This document shows, piece after piece, positions 8,507 to 17,471 of a stretch of DNA of 64,000 bases; the stretch's first letter is position 1, and each line of letters begins with the position of its first letter. Under the pieces are notes generated by a model that had not been told where the DNA came from, ran no database searches, and was given only the letters and a program-made list of their open reading frames with translations. The stretch is from the NCBI RefSeq assembly GCF_903915725.1, contig NZ_CAIWTY010000095.1, positions 48,182-112,181 on the forward strand, read 5' to 3'. The position numbers and the translations under genes are program-made. The DNA is from an uncultured Rhodopila sp. Lineage in GTDB: Bacteria; Pseudomonadota; Alphaproteobacteria; Acetobacterales; Acetobacteraceae.

Positions 8507-8710
8507 ATGGACTGGTCGAACTGTCCCGACGCCGAGCGCATCCCGGGCAAGGTTTCAGGGGCCTGGCTGGTTGTTGGCACGCGCATTCCGGCCGATGCGG
8601 TCGTTGACAACGCCGATGACTGTTTCTCGGCCGAGCAGATCGTGGCGGAGATCCGGGACCATGGCTCCGGCCTGCTCGATGCGGCAGCCGGCATCATGCC
8701 TGGAAGCTAA
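8507..8710 (+). CDS. DUF433-like protein (orphan antitoxin-type)
   Basis: About 67 aa. I use ATG 8507 because GAGG lies six bases upstream; ATG 8495 is an alternative. The core GKVSGAWLVVGTRIPADAVVD followed by FSAEQIVAEI matches the DUF433 helix-turn-helix pattern, usually an antitoxin next to a DUF5615 nuclease. The final helix expected after EI is replaced by unrelated sequence (RDHGSGLLDAAAG), so the C-terminus may be frameshifted. No DUF5615 partner follows. Confidence 0.55.
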   Translation: MDWSNCPDAERIPGKVSGAWLVVGTRIPADAVVDNADDCFSAEQIVAEIRDHGSGLLDAAAGIMPGS

Positions 8711-8868
8711 GTCGTGGTGAGCCTCCCGAGACCGCCGAAGCGGCGGCGACCACGGGGCATTCGTCCGCACATCCTCGTTAACCAGCCCGATAATAGCGGA
8801 GCGTTGCGTTACGTCCGCAGTATGACCGCGTATCCGCTGCGAGGGTCTCAAGGTTTTAGGCGGGTCTC

Positions 8869-9237
8869 ATGTCCGTTCGCCCTATTCGCACCGGGGCTGA
8901 CCATGCGGCGGCGATCACTCGCATCAAGTCGCTTTGGGATGCGCAGCCCGGCTCGCCGGACCATGACGAACTCGAAGTGCTTTCGGTTCTCGTGTCGGCC
9001 TTCGAGGATCGTCGGCGGCCTATGCTGCCGCCCGACCCGGTCGATGCGATCAAATTCCATATGGAGCAAAACGGCTTCATGCAGAAGGATTTCGCGGCAG
9101 TCGTCGACGGTGTCAGCCGCGCATCTGAGGTCCTAAACCGGCGGCGGCCACTGACGATCGAGATGATCAGAGCTATCCACGCGGCATGGACCATACCTCT
9201 CAACTCTCTTATCGGCAAACACCATCAGGCGGCTTGA
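8869..9237 (+). CDS. higA: HigA-like XRE-family antitoxin/regulator
   Basis: 122 aa. The N-terminal part (SVRPIRTGADHAAAITRIKS and DELEVLSVLVSAFED) and the C-terminal helix-turn-helix (DPVDAIKFHMEQNGF, KDFAAVVDGVSRASEVLN) match HigA-type antitoxins that bind their own promoter and neutralise a HigB RNase. No higB reading frame appears in the 160 bases upstream or downstream, so this is an orphan. A broken copy of its middle region lies at 13370-13525 in the same orientation. Confidence 0.75.
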   Translation: MSVRPIRTGADHAAAITRIKSLWDAQPGSPDHDELEVLSVLVSAFEDRRRPMLPPDPVDAIKFHMEQNGFMQKDFAAVVDGVSRASEVLNRRRPLTIEMIRAIHAAWTIPLNSLIGKHHQAA

Positions 9238-9503
9238 AGCCACATCGCGGCACCGCTCGCGCCCCAGCGGGCGAGCTAGGAAGGGCTCTGTCGGATGCGT
9301 TCGCTGCGCGCGGCGCGGAGATCCTGTTCCCGTCAGGGAAAAGGCCGCGGCCGATTTCCAGCTTCGTACGGACACCGCCCCGCTTCACGATTTTCGCAGC
9401 GCGTGTGCCGCGACCGGATTTGGTGCTTGCGGCCGATGCCCGAAAGATGCTGCGGTGATGTCGGGAAACCAAGTAAAAATCAATTAATCTGGGAAACGAA
9501 CCA

Positions 9504-10922
9504 ATGTCTCAATCCGACACGCGGCTCGAGCACGATCTGCTCGGGGATCTTGCTGTTCCGGACGCTGCCTACTACGGCGTCCACACGCTGCGCGCGGTGC
9601 TGAACTTCCCGATCTCCCGCACGACGATCGCGATCTATCCCGAGTTGATCAGGTCGCTTGCCAGCATCAAGCAAGCCGCGGCCCTCGCCAACCATGAACT
9701 GAACCTGCTGGACACGGTTCGGCGCGACGCAATCGTCCGGGCATGCGAGGACATACGCGCCGGCCAGTTGCACGACCAGTTCGTCGTCGATGTCATTCAG
9801 GGCGGCGCCGGCACCTCCACCAACATGAACGCCAATGAAGTGATCGCCAACCGCGGCCTGGAGCATCTGGGACACCGCCGCGGCGACTACCAGTTCCTGC
9901 ATCCCAACGAACACGTCAACATGAGCCAGAGTACTAACGACGTTTACCCGACTGCACTCAAGCTCGCGACGTATTTCGGCATCTTCCGCCTGGTGGATGC
10001 GATGGCCGTGCTGCGTGGCGCTTTCGAGGCCAAGGCCGAGGAATTCAAGGACGTGCTGAAAATGGGCCGCACCCAGCTTCAGGACGCCGTGCCGATGACG
10101 CTCGGCCAGGAATTCAGCACCTACGCCGTCATGATCGGCGAGGACGAAGACCGGTTGAAAGAAGCGGCCATGCTGATCCGCGAGATCAACATGGGCGCCA
10201 CCGCCATCGGCACCGGCATTACCGCGCACCCGGGTTACGCCGCCCTGGTCTGCCGGCGCCTGTGCGAGATCACCGGCATTCCGCTGATCACAGCCCCCAA
10301 CCTCGTGGAGGCGACGCAGGATTGCGGCGCCTTCGTGCAGCTTTCGGGCGTTTTGAAGCGCGTGGCGGTCAAGCTGTCGAAGACCTGCAACGACCTGCGC
10401 CTGCTTTCCAGCGGGCCGCGCGCCGGACTGAACGAGATCAACCTGCCGGCGGTCCAGGCGGGTTCGTCCATCATGCCCGGCAAGGTCAACCCGGTGATCC
10501 CCGAGGTGGTCAACCAGATCGCCTTTGAGGTCATCGGCAACGACGTTACGGTGACCTTCGCCGCCGAGGCGGGGCAACTCCAGCTCAACGCCTTCGAGCC
10601 GATTATCGCCCACAGCCTGTTCAAGAGCACCGCGCATTTGCGGCAAGGTTGCCTCACGCTCGCGGAACGCTGCGTCCGCGGCATAACCGCCAACCGTGAC
10701 GTGCTGCTTGCCAGCGTGGAAGGCTCCATCGGCATCGTCACCGCGCTCAACCCCTATATCGGCTACGCCAACGCGACCGCCGTCGCGCAGGAAGCGCATC
10801 TGTCGGGGCGGCGCGTCTACGACGTCGTGCTTGAAAGGGGCCTGCTGCCGAAAGAAAAGCTCGATGAAATCCTGCGCCCGGATGTGCTGACGCGGCCCCA
10901 GCCGATCGGCCCTCGCGAATAA
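9504..10922 (+). CDS. aspA: aspartate ammonia-lyase
   Basis: 472 aa, the usual aspartase length. It carries the fumarase/aspartase signature GSSIMPGKVNP near residue 325, plus GGAGTSTNMNANEV near 98 and HVNMSQSTNDVYPTA near 142, which line the active site. It deaminates L-aspartate to fumarate and ammonia. The start is ATG 9504 behind GGGAAACG. It is the first gene of a three-gene unit (30-base gap to the symporter, then a 1-base gap to asparaginase) able to use asparagine/aspartate as carbon and nitrogen source. Confidence 0.95.
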   Translation: MSQSDTRLEHDLLGDLAVPDAAYYGVHTLRAVLNFPISRTTIAIYPELIRSLASIKQAAALANHELNLLDTVRRDAIVRACEDIRAGQLHDQFVVDVIQGGAGTSTNMNANEVIANRGLEHLGHRRGDYQFLHPNEHVNMSQSTNDVYPTALKLATYFGIFRLVDAMAVLRGAFEAKAEEFKDVLKMGRTQLQDAVPMTLGQEFSTYAVMIGEDEDRLKEAAMLIREINMGATAIGTGITAHPGYAALVCRRLCEITGIPLITAPNLVEATQDCGAFVQLSGVLKRVAVKLSKTCNDLRLLSSGPRAGLNEINLPAVQAGSSIMPGKVNPVIPEVVNQIAFEVIGNDVTVTFAAEAGQLQLNAFEPIIAHSLFKSTAHLRQGCLTLAERCVRGITANRDVLLASVEGSIGIVTALNPYIGYANATAVAQEAHLSGRRVYDVVLERGLLPKEKLDEILRPDVLTRPQPIGPRE

Positions 10923-10952
10923 TCACCTTACAGGGCTACGGGAGACGCGCGC

Positions 10953-12293
10953 ATGCAACCCGCAAAACCGGCAAAATCGAACCGGCGGACGACCTGGATC
11001 ATGGCCAGCCTGGTCCTTGGTATCGTGGCTGGATATATCTGCAATCAACTGGCGCCCGATCCGGCGGCCGCACACGAGATCGCAGGCTATTTCTCGATCG
11101 TCACCGACATCTTCCTCCGCCTGATCAAGATGATCATCGCGCCGTTGGTGTTCGCCACCCTGGTGGCCGGAATCGCGAGCCTCGGCGACACCGGCGCGGT
11201 GGGACGCATCGCCGGCAAGGCGCTGCTATGGTTCATCAGCGCCTCCTTGTTTTCGCTGCTGCTCGGCATGCTGCTGGCGAATCTGCTGGCGCCGGGCGCC
11301 AACCTCGACCTGACCCGTCCGCCGGAGAGCGCCGGGACGAACCTTGCGACCGGCGCACTGAACTTCAAGGACTTCATCACCCACGCCTTCCCGAGCAGCA
11401 TCGTGCAGGCGATGGCGCAGAACGAAATCCTGCAGATCCTGGTGTTCTCGATCTTCTTCGGCTTCGCCATCGCGTCGTTCAAGGACGAGACCGCCAAGAC
11501 GCTGATCAAGTCGATCGGGGAACTCGTCCACGTCATGCTGAGACTGACCGACTACGTCATGAACTTTGCACCGTACGGCGTATTTGCCGCCATCGCTTCG
11601 GTGATCACGGTTCAGGGGCTGGGCGTACTTGTCACCTACGGCAAGTTCATCGGTTCGTTTTATTTCGGCCTCGTGCTACTATGGTGCGCGCTGTTCATTG
11701 CGGGCAGGCTGGCGCTCGGCCCGTCCATGTTTACGCTGCTGAAGCTGATCCGGGAGCCGATGCTGGTCGCGTTCTCGACCGCGAGCAGCGAGGCAGCCTA
11801 TCCGAAGACGATGGAGCAACTCGAGAAGTTCGGCGTGCGGGACCGCGTGACCGGTTTCGTGCTGCCGCTCGGCTATTCCTTCAATCTCGACGGATCGATG
11901 ATGTACCAGGCGTTTGCCGCGCTGTTCGTCGCGCAGGCGTACAACATCCATTTATCCTTCGGCCAGCAGATCGCACTGCTGCTGGTCATGATGGTGACCA
12001 GCAAGGGCATCGCCGGCGTGCCGCGCGCCTCGCTCGTGGTGGTTGCGGCAACGATCCCGATGTTCAAGCTGCCCGAGGCCGGAATCCTGCTGATCCTGGG
12101 GATCGATCAGTTCCTCGACATGGGCCGCACGGCGACCAACGTCATCGGCAACAGTATCGCGACCGCCGTCGTCGCCAAGTGGGAAGGCGAACTGGAGTCG
12201 CCGCGCGACGTCGAGGCGGAAGACCTGATCATCCCGGGGGCAGCTCCAGGCTTGCTGCAATCCGGCGGCTCGCGCGTTACGGGAGGCACATGA
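10953..12293 (+). CDS. dicarboxylate/amino acid:cation symporter (DAACS family)
   Basis: 446 aa integral membrane protein of the DctA/GltP family. It opens with one helix (ASLVLGIVAGYICNQL), then the family pattern FLRLIKMIIAPLVFATLVAG. Later come the serine-rich hairpin VAFSTASSEAAYPKTM and the motif LPLGYSFNLDGSMMYQ, followed by FLDMGRTATNVIGN. These residues form the substrate and cation site. Between aspartase and periplasmic asparaginase it most likely imports aspartate (perhaps also fumarate or succinate). Confidence 0.9.
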   Translation: MQPAKPAKSNRRTTWIMASLVLGIVAGYICNQLAPDPAAAHEIAGYFSIVTDIFLRLIKMIIAPLVFATLVAGIASLGDTGAVGRIAGKALLWFISASLFSLLLGMLLANLLAPGANLDLTRPPESAGTNLATGALNFKDFITHAFPSSIVQAMAQNEILQILVFSIFFGFAIASFKDETAKTLIKSIGELVHVMLRLTDYVMNFAPYGVFAAIASVITVQGLGVLVTYGKFIGSFYFGLVLLWCALFIAGRLALGPSMFTLLKLIREPMLVAFSTASSEAAYPKTMEQLEKFGVRDRVTGFVLPLGYSFNLDGSMMYQAFAALFVAQAYNIHLSFGQQIALLLVMMVTSKGIAGVPRASLVVVAATIPMFKLPEAGILLILGIDQFLDMGRTATNVIGNSIATAVVAKWEGELESPRDVEAEDLIIPGAAPGLLQSGGSRVTGGT

Positions 12294-12294
12294 C

Positions 12295-13353
12295 ATGACC
12301 AGACGGTTGAGGTTTGTCGTCCTTGCGCTCGGCTTGGTTCTGGTCACCGCGGTATCGGCCGCCGCCAAGCCGCGCGTTGCCATCGTCGCAACCGGCGGCA
12401 CGATTGCCGGCGCGCAGCCGAACACGGCGCAAGGCGGTTATACGTCAGGGGTGTTCGACATCCAGCACCTGATCGACGCGGCGCCGCTGATGAAGGACCT
12501 CGCGGATATCAAGGGCGAGCAGCTCGTCAACGTCGGCAGCCAGGACATGACGAACGAAATCTGGCTCAAACTGGGTCACCGGGTTGATGAGCTGCTCAAA
12601 CAGCCGGATGTCGATGCCGTGGTGATCACCCACGGCACCGATACGATGGAGGAAACCGGTTACTTCCTCAGCCTGACGATACACAGCGACAAGCCGATCG
12701 TCATGGTCGGCTCGATGCGGCCGGCAACGTCCCTGAGTGCGGATGGACCGATGAACCTGTATGAGGCGGTTGCCGTGGCAACAAGCCCGGAAGCGAAGGG
12801 CCGCGGCGTCATGGTCGTTCTGAACGACCAGATCCATTACGCCCGCGAGGTGGAGAAGCAGAACACCACGGCGCTGGATACGTTCCACTCGCCCAACCGC
12901 GGGCCGGCCGGCCATGTCAGCGGTGAGCATGTGACCTTCTTTGCCCCGCCTGCGACGATTCACGGCGACCAAAGCGCCTTCTTGATCGACAGCCTCGACG
13001 CGCTGCCGAAGGTCGAGATCGTTTACGCGTATGCGAATATGGGGCGCGATTTCATCGACTACGCCGTCAAGAACGGAGCGAAGGGCATCGTGGTGGCCGG
13101 CGTGGGCGATGGCAACATGACAAAGGCGGCCACCGACGGTCTCGCCGAGGCCGCACGCAGCGGGGTCGCGGTGGTGCGCAGCAGCCGCACCGGCAGCGGG
13201 GCGGTCTACCGCAACATAGAGGTGGACGACGACAAGCTCCACTTCGTCGCCAGCGGGGAGCTTAATCCGCAGAAATCACGCGTCCTGCTGATGCTTGGCC
13301 TGCTGAAGAGCAACAGCGTGGATGCCCTGCAGCGATATTTCAACGCTTATTGA
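12295..13353 (+). CDS. ansB: type II (exported) L-asparaginase
   Basis: 352 aa. A signal peptide covers residues 1 to about 24 (cleavage near AAAK). The first catalytic threonine sits in VATGGTIAG (32-39) and the second in HGTDTMEET (113-121). It hydrolyses asparagine to aspartate and ammonia in the periplasm. GGGAGG lies eight bases before the ATG, and the gene starts one base after the symporter stop. The order asparaginase, aspartate import, aspartase gives a complete route from external asparagine to fumarate plus two ammonia. Confidence 0.93.
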   Translation: MTRRLRFVVLALGLVLVTAVSAAAKPRVAIVATGGTIAGAQPNTAQGGYTSGVFDIQHLIDAAPLMKDLADIKGEQLVNVGSQDMTNEIWLKLGHRVDELLKQPDVDAVVITHGTDTMEETGYFLSLTIHSDKPIVMVGSMRPATSLSADGPMNLYEAVAVATSPEAKGRGVMVVLNDQIHYAREVEKQNTTALDTFHSPNRGPAGHVSGEHVTFFAPPATIHGDQSAFLIDSLDALPKVEIVYAYANMGRDFIDYAVKNGAKGIVVAGVGDGNMTKAATDGLAEAARSGVAVVRSSRTGSGAVYRNIEVDDDKLHFVASGELNPQKSRVLLMLGLLKSNSVDALQRYFNAY

Positions 13354-13369
13354 TGAAACCGCAACGAAC

Positions 13370-13525
13370 GTGTCGGCCTGCGAGGATCGTCAGTAGCCGA
13401 TTCTGCGACACGACCCGGTCGATGCGATCAAATTCCATATGGAGCAAAGTGGCTTCAGGCGGAAGGATTTCGCGGCGGTCATCGCCAGTGTCAGCCGCGC
13501 ATCGGACGTCCTCAACCGCCGATCG
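13370..13525 (+). pseudogene. truncated second copy of the HigA-like gene
   Basis: This stretch aligns with 8992-9150: it reads SACEDRQ-stop-PILRHDPVDAIKFHMEQ and then KDFAAVIASVSRASDVLNRR, against SAFEDRRRPMLPPDPVDAIKFHMEQ in the intact gene. Both ends are missing and a TAG lies after EDRQ. It starts 17 bases after the asparaginase stop, so the aspA-symporter-ansB unit sits between two direct copies. Confidence 0.7.
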
Positions 13526-13560
13526 GCAGGCCCTCTGCCGCCGGCGCGGAGCCGGTGCGA

Positions 13561-14814
13561 TTACGGAAACAACCCTCGCACCTGCTTGGCCGCGTAAACC
13601 TTCTCCACACCTATGGCCATCGCCGCCGTGCGCTGCGCCACCCCGTCCCGCTTCGCCCGCGCCGTCACCTGCCCGAAGGCGCGGTCGAGAATCTGTTTCA
13701 GCCGCGTATTCACCTCGTCCTCCTGCCAGAAGAACTGCTGCAGGTCCTGCACCCACTCGAAGTAACTGACCACGACACCTCCCGCGTTGCACAGGATATC
13801 CGGCAGCACGAAAATCTCCTGCTGCCGCTGCGCCAGCACCAGATCGGCGTCCGGTGTCGTCGGCCCGTTGGCGGCCTCGGCCAGCACCCGGCACTTCAGG
13901 TCCCCGGCGGTCGCCGCATCGATCACCCGCTCCAACGCCGCCGGCACGAGGATGTCGCATTCGCGCGTCAGCAACGACGCCGGGTCCGCCAGCGCCTCCT
14001 GCGAAAACCCCGCCAGCACCCGCTTCGCCGCCACATGCCGGATCAGAGCCTCCACCGGCAGGCCGCGCGGGTCGAAGTAGCAGGCGGTGTGGTCGCTGAC
14101 GCCGGTAACCTTGACGCCGCGCGCCGCCAGCTCGGCCGCGCTGACCGAGCCGACATTGCCGAACCCCTGCACGATTGCGGTCTTCGGGGTCAGCCCGATG
14201 GTTTCCGCCGCCCGCATCGCCAGGTGGACCACGCCGCGCCCGGTCGCTTCCCGCCGCCCCACGGTGCCGCCGCTGGCGACCGGCTTGCCGGTGACGATCT
14301 CGGTCACTGTCTTGCCCTGATACATCGAGTAGGTGTCCATGAACCACGCCATCACCTGCTCGTTGGTGCCCATGTCGGGGGCCATCACGTCGGTGTGCGG
14401 GCCGACGAACGGGATCATTTCCTGCATGTAACGGCGAGACAGAGCCTCCAGCTCTCGCAGCGACAGGGCCGTCGGATCAACGGTGACGCCGCCTTTCGCG
14501 CCGCCATAGGGCAGGCCGGCGAGCGCGCATTTCCAGCTCATCCAGATCGCCAGCGCCGCGACTTCGCCGACATCGACGGAATTGGAGAAGCGTGTGCCCC
14601 CCTTCGTCGGCCCTAGCGACAAATGGTGCTGAACCCGGTAGCCCTGGAACACCGCTGTCGTGCCGTCGTCGCGATGGATCGGGCAGGACACGGCGATGGC
14701 CCGCTTCGGATACAGCAGCCGATCGCGTTGGTCCTCCGGCATGTTGATGTGATCAGCGATGATGTGGAACTGCTGGCGGGCCATGTCGAAGACGGGCCCG
14801 GAGTAAATCGTCAT
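13561..14814 (-). CDS. Glu/Leu/Phe/Val family dehydrogenase
   Basis: 417 aa from ATG 14814 (MTIYSGPVFDMARQQ). It has the N-terminal catalytic domain with LPYGGAKGGVTVDP (the Lys is the catalytic residue) and the glutamate dehydrogenase pattern GPHTDVMAPDMGTNEQVMAW. A Rossmann domain follows with IVQGFGNVGSVSA. It carries out NAD(P)-dependent oxidative deamination of an amino acid, most likely glutamate. It is convergent with ansB. Exact substrate and cofactor preference cannot be read from the sequence. Confidence 0.88.
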   Translation of the reverse strand: MTIYSGPVFDMARQQFHIIADHINMPEDQRDRLLYPKRAIAVSCPIHRDDGTTAVFQGYRVQHHLSLGPTKGGTRFSNSVDVGEVAALAIWMSWKCALAGLPYGGAKGGVTVDPTALSLRELEALSRRYMQEMIPFVGPHTDVMAPDMGTNEQVMAWFMDTYSMYQGKTVTEIVTGKPVASGGTVGRREATGRGVVHLAMRAAETIGLTPKTAIVQGFGNVGSVSAAELAARGVKVTGVSDHTACYFDPRGLPVEALIRHVAAKRVLAGFSQEALADPASLLTRECDILVPAALERVIDAATAGDLKCRVLAEAANGPTTPDADLVLAQRQQEIFVLPDILCNAGGVVVSYFEWVQDLQQFFWQEDEVNTRLKQILDRAFGQVTARAKRDGVAQRTAAMAIGVEKVYAAKQVRGLFP

Positions 14815-15087
14815 CGGACAGATCCTTGCTCGAAAAGCGGCGGACGAGATCGGATGATAACGCCTCCGCAGCGGATTTGGTTGCATCGGACGCGTTCATG
14901 AGCCAAGTGAAAGCTGGCTTCGAAAAATTCGCGCCCGCCTTTCAGCTGGAACCGGACCGGCGGCAGCGCGATCGGCTATCGAACATTCTGTCATCCGCCA
15001 TGCAATTTACAAGAAATTGTCTTCGGTCTGCCTTACAGCATACATAGCGAGAACCATTCGCGGTGGAGCGTCGTTGGAGGCGTGTGC

Positions 15088-15546
15088 ATGGTCAGTGTCG
15101 GACCCGAATCGCTGATCGTCCAGGCCGAGATTACGGAGCTCGGCCGGGTCGCGGCGTGGGCCGAGTCGCTCAACGAAACGCTGCAATTGCCGCCGTCAAC
15201 CGCCTTCGCCGTCCAGCTCTGCTTCGAAGAAGCCGTATCGAACGTCATGCGCCATGGGTTCGTCGGCGCGCCGGGGGCCGGCAAGGACATCCTGCTGGCC
15301 CTGGAACGCCGCGGCGACACCGTCATCGCCGCGATCTGCGATCGCGGTGTCGCTTTCGATCCGCTGGCGATGGCGCCCCCGGCGCCCGCCGCCTCGATCG
15401 AGGATGCGGTTGTGGGCGGCCAGGGCATTCACCTGATGCGGACGTTCGCTCAGCGCATGGACTATGAGCGCCGGGACGGGATGAACCGCCTGACGTTGCG
15501 CTTCATCGTTCCCGGGCCGCTTCCTGACAAAGCGCCGCTTCGCTAA
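15088..15546 (+). CDS. ATP-binding protein, RsbW-like anti-sigma/serine kinase type
   Basis: 152 aa. The start is ATG 15088, seven bases after GGAGG. It is a single HATPase_c domain of the RsbW/SpoIIAB type: N-box CFEEAVSNVMRHG near residue 50 and G-box GGQGIHLMRTFAQRMDY near 112. Such proteins phosphorylate an anti-anti-sigma partner or bind a sigma factor, but no STAS or sigma gene lies nearby. Its stop overlaps the stop of the convergent aminotransferase gene by three bases. Confidence 0.8.
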   Translation: MVSVGPESLIVQAEITELGRVAAWAESLNETLQLPPSTAFAVQLCFEEAVSNVMRHGFVGAPGAGKDILLALERRGDTVIAAICDRGVAFDPLAMAPPAPAASIEDAVVGGQGIHLMRTFAQRMDYERRDGMNRLTLRFIVPGPLPDKAPLR

Positions 15547-16838
15547 ACCAGCAACGATCGCCGCGCGGACAGGAACTCCTCCACCGCCGCCGCCAGCGCA
15601 TCGCATTCCGCATCGCCGATGGGCAGCGACAGCGCCATCATGCCGCGGCGGGCCAGCCATATCCCGTGCGACAGCATATCAAAGAAGAACAGCTCTTTCA
15701 GCTTCTGATCCGCTCTGGCCGCGTCCGCCGGGCAGGTGACCGGCCCGCGCGCCGCATGCACCGCCAGCATCGAGCCGATACCGGTGAACTGCAGCGGCGC
15801 ATCCCCGCACAGCCGGTTCAGCCGCGCCCGCAGCGCATCGCCGCGCGCGTTCAGTGCCACCGCGGCGTCGGCCGTGTAGACCTCGGTCAGTCCCGCCAGC
15901 CCCGCCGCCATGCTCAGCACGTTGTTATTGAACGTTCCGGCATGCGGCAGCGCATCGCTGCGGCGCGGATCGAACCGGTCCATGACCTCGCCCCGTCCGC
16001 CGAACGCCCCGAATGACATGCCGCCGCCGAGATATTTTCCCAACGTCGTCAGGTCCGGCTGCACACCCGTAACGGACTGCAGGCCGCCCGGAGCCAGCCG
16101 TGACGTCATCACCTCGTCGAAGATCAGCAGCGCGCCGGCGCGGTTCGTTTCCTCGCGCAGCATCTTCAGGAATTCGGCCGTCGCGGGAATGCAGCCGCCG
16201 CTGCCGATCATCGGCTCGACCAGGACAAGGGCGAGGTCGGCGGTGATCAACGCGCGGGTCCTCTCGAAGTCGTTATAGGGTGCCACGATGGTTTCGAACG
16301 GCACGTTCATCGGCGAACCGTCGCCGGCGAAGCCAAGCAGCGACCCGTGATAGCTGCCGCCGAACACCATCACCGACTTCCGCCGGGTGACGATCCGGCC
16401 AAGCGACACCGCCAGCAGGTTCGCCTCGGTGCCGGAGTTGGCGAAGCGCACTCGCTGCAGGCCGAACCGCTCACAGATGGCGCGCGCGAACCGCGCCTCG
16501 GTCATGTTCGACGCGCCGAGGCTGATGCCGCCGTCCAATGCCGCATCCACCGCCGCGCGGATCGCCGGATGGGAATGGCCGTACAACCCGGCGGTATAAT
16601 CCCCCAGGAAATCGATATACGCGTGGCCGTCGGCGTCCCACAGCCGGCAACCCTCGGCGCGGGACATCGCCAGCGGAAACGGCGGGTAATGCAGCACCGA
16701 GCGGGTGTTGCCACCGGGCATCACCGTGGTAGCGTCCAGGTAGCGCGCCAAACTCAGTGTGTTACGCGCGAGGTAGAGTTCCTTCGCGTCGTTCAGCGCC
16801 GCATCGATCTCGGCATTGCGCAGTCCGGTGCCGCTCAT
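15543..16838 (-). CDS. class III aminotransferase, glutamate-1-semialdehyde aminomutase-like
   Basis: 431 aa from ATG 16838. PLP-enzyme marks are ANSGTEANLLAVSLGR near 150, VLVEPMIGSGGCIPA near 220, LIFDEVMTSRLAPGG near 255, and the Schiff-base lysine in LGKYLGGGMSFGAFGG near 280. The family moves amino groups within or between substrates. The GSAM-like subgroup includes many enzymes that are not for haem synthesis, and the absence of hem genes nearby leaves the substrate open. Confidence 0.82.
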   Translation of the reverse strand: MSGTGLRNAEIDAALNDAKELYLARNTLSLARYLDATTVMPGGNTRSVLHYPPFPLAMSRAEGCRLWDADGHAYIDFLGDYTAGLYGHSHPAIRAAVDAALDGGISLGASNMTEARFARAICERFGLQRVRFANSGTEANLLAVSLGRIVTRRKSVMVFGGSYHGSLLGFAGDGSPMNVPFETIVAPYNDFERTRALITADLALVLVEPMIGSGGCIPATAEFLKMLREETNRAGALLIFDEVMTSRLAPGGLQSVTGVQPDLTTLGKYLGGGMSFGAFGGRGEVMDRFDPRRSDALPHAGTFNNNVLSMAAGLAGLTEVYTADAAVALNARGDALRARLNRLCGDAPLQFTGIGSMLAVHAARGPVTCPADAARADQKLKELFFFDMLSHGIWLARRGMMALSLPIGDAECDALAAAVEEFLSARRSLLV

Positions 16839-16941
16839 GTGCTGACACTGAGGAAACCGCCGCGAAGTTGCAACAGGGGCTGGCGAGGCGGCGCGGCCCG
16901 CACTAGGGTGCCGCGCTGCTGTAACCCGAGGACCCGTAGCG

Positions 16942-17457
16942 ATGGACCTGAAAGACCATATCCGCGGGATTCCGGACTTCCCGAAGCCCGGCATCCTGTT
17001 TTACGACATCTCCACCCTGCTGCGGGAGGCGGATGCGTGGCAGGTAGCCATGGGCCGCATGGCACGCGCGGTTCGCCAATATACTCCCGATCTGGTTGCC
17101 GGCATCGAAAGCCGCGGCTTCCTGATCGCAGCACCTCTGGCGCTGAAGCTGGGCTGCGGCTTCATCATGATCCGCAAGCCGCGCAAGCTTCCGGGGGAGA
17201 CCGTCGGGCTGAACTATGCCCTGGAATACGGCGAGGACCGGGTCGAGATCCAGGCCGATGCGGTGCTGCCCGGCCAGCGGGTTGTGGTGGTGGACGATCT
17301 GCTCGCCACCGGCGGCACGATGGCGGCGGGGATCGAGTTGCTGCGCAGCGTCGGCGCGGTGGTGCCGGCGGCGGCGGCGCTGATCGAACTGACCTTCCTG
17401 AACGGACGCTCCAGGCTGGACGTTCCGTGCGACGCGCTGGTTTCATACGACAGCTAA
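16942..17457 (+). CDS. apt: adenine phosphoribosyltransferase
   Basis: 171 aa, normal length. It opens with [21 protein letters not shown], continues with [14 protein letters not shown] near 54, and has the PRPP-binding loop [13 protein letters not shown] at 114-126. It salvages adenine to AMP using PRPP in the cytoplasm. It is followed 14 bases later by a GNAT gene and may share its transcript. Confidence 0.93.
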   Translation: MDLKDHIRGIPDFPKPGILFYDISTLLREADAWQVAMGRMARAVRQYTPDLVAGIESRGFLIAAPLALKLGCGFIMIRKPRKLPGETVGLNYALEYGEDRVEIQADAVLPGQRVVVVDDLLATGGTMAAGIELLRSVGAVVPAAAALIELTFLNGRSRLDVPCDALVSYDS

Positions 17458-17471
17458 CCCGCCGGTGACGT

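Noticed and set aside
9186..9458. 90-codon plus-strand frame between higA and aspA
   Set aside because: It begins inside the HigA-like gene, has no ribosome site and no known pattern.
9480..10799. 439-codon minus-strand frame over aspA
   Set aside because: Antisense shadow of a well-supported aspartase; composition is non-protein-like.
14826..15047. Short plus-strand frame before the RsbW-like gene
   Set aside because: A possible start at 14899 lacks a ribosome site and the product matches nothing; too weak to call.
15543..16838. Naming the aminotransferase hemL
   Set aside because: Only the family is clear; no haem genes are near and GSAM-like enzymes have many substrates.
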